Source: an uncultured Spirochaetia bacterium (lineage in GTDB: Bacteria; Spirochaetota; UBA6919). Taken from it: a stretch of 5,878 bases of DNA. Under the pieces are notes generated by a model that worked only from the letters and a program-made list of their open reading frames with translations, was not told the origin of the DNA and made no database searches. Positions 1 to 5,015 of this stretch are shown here, piece after piece. The stretch's first letter is position 1; every line of letters begins with the position of its first letter. A program made the position numbers and the translations under genes. Location: NCBI GenBank assembly GCA_913053665.1, contig CAJXGR010000215.1:1-5878 (forward strand). The letters run 5' to 3'.

Positions 1-255
1 TTTACTTTCCTCTAAAATCTCTTGATATGTGATCAGAGCACCCTCATAATTTCCTTCTACATAAGAGTCCTTGGCAAGACTAAAACGTAAATCTCTTTTG
101 GTTAAGTCCTTAAAGTCTTCACAGGTCAGTTTATGAGAGTTAGCATTCTTTGGATTGCCCGATGAGCACGATAATATAAGGCCTAGACATACTATTCCTA
201 AAAGTTGTAATAAACCTGAAGTCTTGGATTGGCTTGATAACAGGGATAATATCAA
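1..255 (-). CDS. TPR-repeat lipoprotein, 3' end beyond window (85 codons visible)
   Basis: Reading leftward from a TTG at 255, the frame stays open for 85 codons to the window edge. Residues 1-29 look like a lipoprotein signal peptide: a hydrophobic stretch at about 15-28, then ILSC with the acceptor Cys at 30, followed by SSGN. The +1 Cys is followed by Ser, which fits sorting to the outer membrane in proteobacteria, though sorting rules differ elsewhere. Residues about 58-84 match the TPR spacing (SLAKDSYVEGNYEGALITYQ...), so a periplasmic TPR scaffold or adaptor is likely. The TTG shares two bases with the TGA of the MCE gene (TTGA), suggesting translational coupling. It is the only usable start: an in-frame TGA lies at 262-264 and no ATG or GTG occurs before the lipobox. 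The partner is unknown. Its position as the last visible gene of an MCE operon suggests an accessory part, perhaps an outer-membrane docking factor, but that is inference. Confidence 0.75.
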   Translation of the reverse strand, partial: MILSLLSSQSKTSGLLQLLGIVCLGLILSCSSGNPKNANSHKLTCEDFKDLTKRDLRFSLAKDSYVEGNYEGALITYQEILEESK

Positions 256-1334
256 TAGTCCTCACGTTCCACTTCGTCAATGAGAAGAGGTTTTTTCTTT
301 TTTTTGCCCCCTAAGATAGGTAGCTGTTCCACCTGATCCAGGAGTGTATTGACCCGTCTTGTCATGATCTTAATGTTTTGAATAATAAGACGTATATCCT
401 TTAAAGAGGCCGTGACATTGTTTTCAAGGCTTCCAACCGTGGCGCTAATGGAGGTGGTCAATTGCTTGAGAGTTAGAGTGATTGCTTTTTGGGCGTCTTT
501 AAATATAGGATCCGATGATTTGATCACTTTATCCAGTATTGTATTGATCGTCTTGGAGAGTTTACTTAGAATCAGGGATATTTGATCTGTTAAAACACCA
601 AATGTTCTATCCAGTCGGTCTGAATTCGTTTTAACCAGTTGATCCAGCTCACCGGTGATTTTATTCACATCATCCAGGGACTTATTGATCTTTTTATTCA
701 CCGATTTAACCAGCAAGTCTATTTCCTTGAACTCTATACTATCTTTAGCCTGACGAGTAAGACTTTCAACATTATACAGGGTTTGCATTAATGGGCCGCT
801 TGGATCGGTCATTCGATTAATATTGGCAGCAATATGGGCAATATTCGCTTCTACATCCTGACTGATCGTTAGTTTTCGATCTGTCAGCATGAGCTTGCCC
901 TCTTCTGAGTCGCTGGAAGGCAGGGGTCTATTGTTTCCAACGATAGGATAGCGATCTGAAGTACTAATGGATATATTGATACTGATGGTACCGGCAATCC
1001 CGGCGAAACCTGTTTTGCTTAAATAGGCGATGGAGTCTTCCCGTATTTTGCTCACATACTCCTCAAATATCTCAAAATAGACGACTATTTTGTTATTCGT
1101 TTCGTTTAATTTGATATTTGACACATTGCCAATTTCCCATCCATTTTCTCTAAAAGTGATGGGGGTACCCACTTTCAGATCTTTCGCACTCTTAAACTCA
1201 GTGTGATACACGTATTTAGGGCTAAACCACCGATTGATTTTGCCCATGAGGACAAAGGTTGTAAAGATAATTAAAAGAGTGGCCAAAATGAAAAGAGAAA
1301 CAAGTCGTTCAGTCTTTTTGAATCGTCGCCTCAT
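252..1334 (-). CDS. MlaD/MCE-family substrate-binding protein of a lipid ABC transporter
   Basis: This 360-residue protein should be anchored in the inner membrane and present its MCE domain to the periplasm, where such domains form rings that carry phospholipids. A single membrane segment at about 11-30 follows a basic N-terminus (MRRRFKK). The MCE domain spans about 41-122: FKSAKDLKVGTPITF, then GWEIGNVSNIKL, then the KTGFAGIAGTISINI stretch. From about 150 to 335 the protein is polar, heptad-like and almost free of Pro, so it is probably a long helix able to build a tunnel. The C-terminus has QLPILGG followed by five Lys (344-348). It is longer than single-domain E. coli MlaD (about 180 residues) and closer to the longer helical MCE proteins of other phyla. 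The ATG has a strong AAGGAG site 5 nt upstream. The ATPase gene ends 15 nt upstream, and the lipoprotein start overlaps its stop. The exact lipid and the direction of transport cannot be read from the sequence. Confidence 0.9.
   Translation of the reverse strand: MRRRFKKTERLVSLFILATLLIIFTTFVLMGKINRWFSPKYVYHTEFKSAKDLKVGTPITFRENGWEIGNVSNIKLNETNNKIVVYFEIFEEYVSKIREDSIAYLSKTGFAGIAGTISINISISTSDRYPIVGNNRPLPSSDSEEGKLMLTDRKLTISQDVEANIAHIAANINRMTDPSGPLMQTLYNVESLTRQAKDSIEFKEIDLLVKSVNKKINKSLDDVNKITGELDQLVKTNSDRLDRTFGVLTDQISLILSKLSKTINTILDKVIKSSDPIFKDAQKAITLTLKQLTTSISATVGSLENNVTASLKDIRLIIQNIKIMTRRVNTLLDQVEQLPILGGKKKKKPLLIDEVEREDY
259..265 (-). promoter_or_regulatory. Candidate ribosome binding site for the TTG-started lipoprotein
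   Basis: GTGAGGA lies inside the last codons of the MCE gene, with its GAGGA core 3 nt before the TTG at 255. The spacing is short, so initiation may depend partly on ribosomes ending translation at the overlapping TGA. It supports the TTG start because no other start codon is available. Confidence 0.4.
291..305. repeat. A8-G-A6 homopolymer near the 3' end of the MCE gene
   Basis: In the coding direction, codons 344-348 read AAA AAA AAG AAA AAA, all Lys. The tract contains A_AAA_AAG in the zero frame, the same heptamer type as the dnaX -1 slippery site. A -1 shift here would add six codons (EKTSSH) and stop. No stimulatory hairpin was seen downstream, so a functional role is speculative. Confidence 0.6.
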
Positions 1335-1339
1335 AGGGT

Positions 1340-1345
1340 CTCCTT
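1340..1345 (-). promoter_or_regulatory. Shine-Dalgarno AAGGAG for the MCE gene
   Basis: AAGGAG ends 5 nt before the ATG at 1334 and sits in the 15-nt gap after the ATPase stop. It is the best ribosome binding site of the cluster and fixes the MCE start. Confidence 0.8.
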
Positions 1346-1349
1346 GCCG

Positions 1350-2336
1350 TTAAAAGAAATCATCGTTTTCCATGATCTTGAGGAACTCATCAGCCAGTTC
1401 TTTTTCACCGCTTAAGCTCTTCAGGATTTGTTTCACTTTGGGATCATCACTGCATTTAATGGTCTCAGGATCTCCCATCGCGATTAAGTTTCCCTCATGG
1501 ATCACTGCCATTCTATTTGAGATTGCATCTGAATATTCTTGATTATGAGTGATCGTGATGGCAATCCCTCCTTTATCTATATGCTGATTCACGACTTCAA
1601 TAAACTTTCTTATGGAGTGACTGTCAATGCTAGTCGTCGGTTCATCAAAAAAGAGTATATCAGAATCTGTGACACACCCTCTTGCAAAGCCGGCTAACTT
1701 CTCCTGGCCAGGACTTAAGGATGCCGGGAACTCATCTTTAATTTTTTCCAATCCAAATTGATGGATGCTGTCTTCCACCTTTTCAGTAATTTCTTTATCA
1801 GAAAACATATTGTGGTACCTGAGTTTTAAGGCAATGTTCTCAAAAACACTAATATTGCTAATGAGTCCCGCGTCCTGGAAAATAAAACCTATTTTTTTCA
1901 TTAGACCAAGCTTTTTTTTCCGTCCAAGACGATTTATATCTTTTCCATTGATAAATACATGGCCTTGAGAAGGTAGATAAAGTCCAGCACAGAGCTTTAA
2001 TAGTGTGGATTTCCCACTTCCACTGGGTCCGATGATAACTAATGAGTCCCCTTTTTGGGCGTTCAGGGTTATGCCTTTAACAATCTTTTCATCTTTATAA
2101 ATAAAGCACACTTCCTCAGCAACAAGGGGGTAGGGGGGGGCAGTTTTTTCGCCCTCTTGAGTCCTGGGAACGTCTTCATCGCGACTATCTTTTCTTTTCT
2201 CATCAGACTCTTGAGATTTCTGATCCGATAGACTGTTCAAATCCTCTCCAGTTATGGTTTCACTGACTAAGGCTTCTTCTTTAGTCTCTTTGGATTTACT
2301 CTCTTCTTTATCTAGGACTTCATCCCACCCATCCAA
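1350..2336 (-). CDS. MlaF-like ABC transporter ATP-binding protein with acidic N-terminal extension
   Basis: This is the ATPase that would drive the MlaE-type permease. The nucleotide-binding domain starts near residue 70. It shows Walker A GPSGSGKST (103-111), a Q-loop in FQDAG (153-157), a signature SLSPGQ (206-211; Pro replaces the usual first Gly of LSGGQ), Walker B ILFFDEP (227-233) and the switch His 264 in TITH. All catalytic residues are present. Residues 1-65 are an extra region, very polar and acidic (22 Asp/Glu by hand count), predicted disordered and absent from E. coli MlaF (about 270 residues). The start is TTG, 15 nt after the beginning of the permease stop codon, with AAAGGG 8 nt upstream. 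An earlier ATG at 2341 is in another frame and meets TAG after nine codons. The reading frame continues that of the permease across one stop codon. A C8 run encodes part of A66-P68 at the junction of extension and ATPase. The assignment to the MlaF family rests on the flanking permease and MCE genes. Confidence 0.9.
   Translation of the reverse strand: MDGWDEVLDKEESKSKETKEEALVSETITGEDLNSLSDQKSQESDEKRKDSRDEDVPRTQEGEKTAPPYPLVAEEVCFIYKDEKIVKGITLNAQKGDSLVIIGPSGSGKSTLLKLCAGLYLPSQGHVFINGKDINRLGRKKKLGLMKKIGFIFQDAGLISNISVFENIALKLRYHNMFSDKEITEKVEDSIHQFGLEKIKDEFPASLSPGQEKLAGFARGCVTDSDILFFDEPTTSIDSHSIRKFIEVVNQHIDKGGIAITITHNQEYSDAISNRMAVIHEGNLIAMGDPETIKCSDDPKVKQILKSLSGEKELADEFLKIMENDDFF
2133..2140. repeat. 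G8/C8 homopolymer inside the ATPase gene
   Basis: Eight consecutive G on the plus strand (C8 in the coding direction) cover parts of codons 66-68. A C5 run (2125-2129) follows after TA. Losing one C leads to TAA within about 20 codons, and gaining one leads to TGA about five codons beyond the tract. Either change would therefore remove the ATPase domain. Confidence 0.7.
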
Positions 2337-2344
2337 TCCATTAA

Positions 2345-2350
2345 CCCTTT
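2345..2350 (-). promoter_or_regulatory. Ribosome binding site deciding the TTG start of the ATPase
   Basis: AAAGGG overlaps the last two bases of the permease TAA and stands 8 nt before the TTG at 2336. It is only 3 nt from the out-of-frame ATG at 2341, too close for that codon to compete well. This supports TTG as the real start. Confidence 0.5.
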
Positions 2351-3128
2351 ATACATAAATAAACATAACTGTGAAATACACATAAAATACAAAGCATAAT
2401 ATGATAGACCGTCCAACTGCTAACGTTGTCATTTGAGGGACTTCAGTCGATGAATGCTTCACTTGAAAGCCCTGATAACATCCAACGGTCGAAATAATCA
2501 TCCCGGCTATGAGTATCTTGAGAAGACTCTCTAAAATCACTGAGACCGTTAAGTGATTGAAAAAGGATCTATAGAATCTATCAAGACTAAAATTATCTAC
2601 AAGGTTCACCATCACAACAGCTCCACCTAGTATTCCTACCATACTAAAAAAAATACTCAAGCAAACAATAGCTACAGACATTCCAATGATTCTGGGGGCC
2701 GCTACATAATGGAGGCTGTCAATACCCATAATCTCAAGGGCTTCAATTTCGTGGGACATCATCATATTCCCTATTTCAGCAGCAATAGCTGTCCCAGAGC
2801 GACCAATGAGAATCATCAAAGTAATCAATGGACCAACATATCGGATAATAGTATTAATTAAAACCAGACTAATTAAAGATTCTTGCAAGCCACTATCAGC
2901 AGTGATAAATATAATCAATCCACCGATTAAAAGGGATACGATACTCATCACGGCGAGGGCTTTTAGACCAGTAAACAATACTTGCCTCATGATACTTTCT
3001 ATGATTAGTTTCTTGCCTTTTCCCCGTTGGATAAATAAAGTCCTCATAGTGTAGACAAAGAAAGTTAATATATCAACATAATCTAAAGCAGTATCTTTTA
3101 TTCGTTGAAAGGTATTCATTATAAACAT
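2349..3128 (-). CDS. MlaE-family ABC transporter permease
   Basis: This 259-residue integral inner-membrane protein has the usual length for MlaE (E. coli about 260). It has a polar, partly amphipathic N-terminus (about 1-50), then hydrophobic segments at about 53-76, 88-108, 147-175, 198-216 and 238-257. The family core is clear: GRSGTAIAAEIGNM (109-122), HEIEALEIMGID (126-137) and PRIIG (145-149). The latter two are the cytoplasmic coupling region expected to contact the ATPase. A second family motif, GCYQGF, is at 216-221. The Gly-rich stretch that usually follows it is replaced by QVKHSSTEVPQMTT, a divergence. It should form a homodimer through which lipid passes to or from the MCE ring. 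The ATG at 3128 follows an in-frame TAA almost immediately. A second ATG lies three codons on. The nearest purine-rich site (AGGTGG, 3143-3148) is rather far at 14 nt, so translation may be weak. The ankyrin gene ends 46 nt upstream. Confidence 0.93.
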   Translation of the reverse strand: MFIMNTFQRIKDTALDYVDILTFFVYTMRTLFIQRGKGKKLIIESIMRQVLFTGLKALAVMSIVSLLIGGLIIFITADSGLQESLISLVLINTIIRYVGPLITLMILIGRSGTAIAAEIGNMMMSHEIEALEIMGIDSLHYVAAPRIIGMSVAIVCLSIFFSMVGILGGAVVMVNLVDNFSLDRFYRSFFNHLTVSVILESLLKILIAGMIISTVGCYQGFQVKHSSTEVPQMTTLAVGRSIILCFVFYVYFTVMFIYV

Positions 3129-3174
3129 TGCTTAGCTTTTTTCCACCTGATTCTTCATTTGACCAGCCACAAAC

Positions 3175-4458
3175 CTAATCAGTTTTATCGGCAAGAAGTT
3201 TCTTAATGTCTTTACGACTAGCCAGGTCGGCGGCAGTCTTTCCATGATTGCTTTTGGAATTGATGTTCGCACCCTTGTCTATAAGGATTTTCACCATATC
3301 TTTATGATCTTCCGAAGCGGCGGCATGAAGTGGCGTCCAGCCCCTTTTTCCTCTGGAGTTTAAATCAGCTCCATGTTTTATCAAGATCAAGGCGATTTCA
3401 CTATGTCCTTGATGGGCCGCGGAATGTAAGGGTGTCCAGCCGTATAGATTTTTGGCATTGACACGGGCTTTTTTTTCTATCAATAATTGGCTAATCTTGA
3501 CATGCCCATCTGAAGAGGCTTGATGGAGAGGTGTCCAGCCGGACGTTGTTTGACTATTGACCTCGGCACCCTTCTCCAGTAATAGATTCACTATATCATA
3601 ATTCCCTTTAAACACTGCTTCATGCAAAAGACTCCAATCATAGTGTTCATCCTTCCCTCCCTTATATTCTATCCTACGGATTTTCACTTTTTCATTGACG
3701 TCTATTCCTTCTTTGATCAGTCGTTTTACTTCATCCTCATTTTCGCCTTGGACGGCTTTAAATAGCTCGCTACCAATTTGTGGATTTTCTTTCTTACTGT
3801 TTGGTTCAAGCCTTTTTGACGAATCACCGATATTATTTTTAGCTAAATCACTGGGGATTCTTCCATCCTTATCCTTGGAGTAAATATTCGCTCCTTTTTC
3901 AATAAGGATTTTAATGATTTCCCTATGATTTTCTGAGGAGGCCGCGTGTAGGGGTGTCCAGCCGTATTTCCCTTTCTTGTTGACTTGAGCACCGTTCTCT
4001 ATCAATAATCTGACGATTTTGCCATGACCCTCATGGGCTGCAGTGTGCAAGGGAGTCCAGTCGTTCAGATTGGCAGGATCTATTTCAGCTTTATTCTTGA
4101 TGAGGACTTGGACCACTTCAAAATAGCCGTTGGAGGAGGCCTCATGGAGGGGAGTCCAGTTCGATACAGTCCTGGCATTGATATGGGCTCCATTTGCTAA
4201 AAGTATCTCAACAATTTCCTTATTCCCTTTATAACAAGCTTCATGGAGTAAAGTCCAGGAGTAATGTCGGTCTACAGTTCCCTTATATTTTATTTCACGC
4301 ATTTTCAGCTTAGTGTTTACGTTGGCCCCTTCATCAATAAGACCGGTGACCAACTCGTCATCATCATCTTGCACCGCTTTAAACAGATCAGCGCCAGCCT
4401 GAGACCAACCTAGCGTGCTGATCAAAAGGATCCATAATCCAATAAATGTTGTCTTCAT
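3175..4458 (-). CDS. Exported ankyrin-repeat protein with an internal duplication
   Basis: Starting at ATG 4458 gives 427 residues opening with MKTTFIGLWILLISTLGWSQA, a good Sec signal peptide with probable cleavage after A21. ATG 4470 and TTG 4479 are alternative starts. They are less likely because the candidate -10 box at 4488-4493 leaves almost no leader for the TTG. The mature protein is two copies of one module: residues 22-209 and 229-416, aligned without gaps at an offset of exactly 207 residues, about 55% identical by hand count. Each module has five ankyrin repeats plus a partial sixth. The repeats with the W-T-P-L-H type signature begin at W68, W101, W134, W167 and again at W275, W308, W341, W374. 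The first repeat of each module carries the same long loop (RxIxYKGxxDxHYxW, about residues 54-68 and 261-275). A 19-residue polar linker joins the modules. Ankyrin repeats bind proteins; the partner is unknown. It is first in the cluster, 46 nt before the permease, so a periplasmic helper of the MCE transporter is possible but unproven. Confidence 0.88.
   Translation of the reverse strand: MKTTFIGLWILLISTLGWSQAGADLFKAVQDDDDELVTGLIDEGANVNTKLKMREIKYKGTVDRHYSWTLLHEACYKGNKEIVEILLANGAHINARTVSNWTPLHEASSNGYFEVVQVLIKNKAEIDPANLNDWTPLHTAAHEGHGKIVRLLIENGAQVNKKGKYGWTPLHAASSENHREIIKILIEKGANIYSKDKDGRIPSDLAKNNIGDSSKRLEPNSKKENPQIGSELFKAVQGENEDEVKRLIKEGIDVNEKVKIRRIEYKGGKDEHYDWSLLHEAVFKGNYDIVNLLLEKGAEVNSQTTSGWTPLHQASSDGHVKISQLLIEKKARVNAKNLYGWTPLHSAAHQGHSEIALILIKHGADLNSRGKRGWTPLHAAASEDHKDMVKILIDKGANINSKSNHGKTAADLASRKDIKKLLADKTD
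3211..3774 (-). repeat. Ankyrin module B (second copy of the in-gene duplication)
   Basis: It encodes residues 229-416 of the ankyrin protein, from GSELFKAV to the ADLASRK end. It aligns gap-free with module A at a 621-nt offset. Substitutions are spread throughout, so the duplication is old rather than recent. Confidence 0.85.
3832..4395 (-). repeat. Ankyrin module A (first copy of the in-gene duplication)
   Basis: It encodes residues 22-209, from GADLFKAV to DLAKNN. It contains five full ankyrin repeats, with the conserved extended loop after the first. Confidence 0.85.
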
Positions 4459-4487
4459 AGTGAACACCATATTTGTCAAGTTCTTTT

Positions 4488-4493
4488 ATTATA
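4488..4493 (-). promoter_or_regulatory. Candidate -10 box for the ankyrin-MCE operon
   Basis: A perfect TATAAT on the minus strand would put transcription start near 4481, giving a leader of about 23 nt to ATG 4458. No convincing -35 hexamer was found at 16-18 nt upstream (GGTTCT or similar), so the call is tentative. A TTGACA at 4474-4479 has no suitable -10 downstream. Confidence 0.35.
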
Positions 4494-4680
4494 CTAATGA
4501 ATTTAGTACAGAACCACTATTTTCCAAGAAATTAATAAAAAACTTCCATTGTATCCAATCCACATATTTTCAAATAATTGACTGATCAAGGTATCGTCAT
4601 TTTAGCCATCTTTCATTCATGCTTCATGGATTAAACTTTCAGGTAGTGACAAACTAATAAGTGACGGGTTTATCCAATTT

Positions 4681-4715
4681 CTTGTAGGGGTAGGTTTTAA
4701 ACCTGCCCCTACAAG
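4681..4715. repeat. 35-bp near-perfect palindrome, REP-like
   Basis: The 17-nt arms CTTGTAGGGGTAGGTTT and AAACCTGCCCCTACAAG flank a single central T at 4698. The only mismatch is 4691/4705, which is a U-G wobble in plus-strand RNA. No T-run follows on either strand, and it lies between two gene starts, so it is not a normal terminator. The GTAGGGG...CCCCTAC pattern resembles dispersed intergenic palindromes known from many bacteria; that resemblance is from memory. Confidence 0.75.
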
Positions 4716-4795
4716 CGATTATCGCTAAATGGTTTATTACTACCAACTTTCAGTCAAAAAGCAGGGCTCTTTATGTGTTTCAGTTTGCTGGAATG

Positions 4796-4820
4796 GTAGA
4801 ACAGCGTCTGTCTGTTCTAC
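4796..4820. repeat. 9-bp inverted repeat with 7-nt loop
   Basis: GTAGAACAG (4796-4804) and CTGTTCTAC (4812-4820) are exact reverse complements around CGTCTGT. There is no T-run, so it is not a typical terminator. It could be a repeat-family palindrome or a protein-binding site about 195 bp upstream of the comM-like gene. Confidence 0.6.
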
Positions 4821-5015
4821 TCTAAATATAAGATCATCAACCTGAAATCTATATTGAGCTAAAACTCATTCATATATTTTCCCACACTCTGTGTCTGTCC
4901 ATTTTTTCTTCTCTCAGTGATCTCAGCGGCCAATCTTTCTTTAAATATTTCATTTAATTTCAGAGAAAGTCATTCAAAATATAAGTATTCGGATATTCTT
5001 GTTGTTTACTCTAGT

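Larger units (their letters stand above)
4459..5015. other. Divergent intergenic region, no gene seen
   Basis: This AT-rich stretch of about 557 bp separates the leftward cluster from the rightward comM-like gene and should hold promoters for both. Apart from the candidate -10 box near its left end, it contains the 35-bp palindrome at 4681-4715, a short palindrome GCGATTATCGC at 4715-4725 and the inverted repeat at 4796-4820. On the comM side no clear promoter is visible; TATAAG at 4980-4985 lacks a good -35. No tRNA, riboswitch-like element or credible protein was recognised. Confidence 0.6.

Noticed and set aside
252..305. Frameshift fusion of the MCE protein to the lipoprotein
   Set aside because: The lipoprotein frame has a TGA at 262-264, and its intact signal peptide argues for separate translation.
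1765..1968. Plus-strand open frame of 67 codons
   Set aside because: It lies antisense to the conserved ATPase domain, has no recognisable motif, and its composition mirrors the opposite strand.
2806..3054. Plus-strand open frame of 82 codons
   Set aside because: It lies antisense to the permease core, whose motifs are unmistakable; this is a shadow frame.
3695..3883. Plus-strand open frame of 62 codons
   Set aside because: It lies antisense to the linker and first repeat of ankyrin module B and shows no independent support.
4474..4479. TTGACA as a -35 box on the minus strand
   Set aside because: No TATAAT-like hexamer occurs 16-18 nt downstream; the sequence there is already inside the signal-peptide coding region.
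4681..4715. Rho-independent terminator
   Set aside because: The stem is strong, but no T-run follows on either strand and no gene ends nearby.
4729..4845. Plus-strand 38-codon frame (begins MVYYYQLSVK)
   Set aside because: There is no ribosome binding site, it runs through the 4796-4820 inverted repeat, and its Cys/Ser-rich product looks like translated repeat DNA.
4459..5015. CRISPR array or attachment site
   Set aside because: No regularly spaced direct repeats, tRNA remnant or integrase gene is present.
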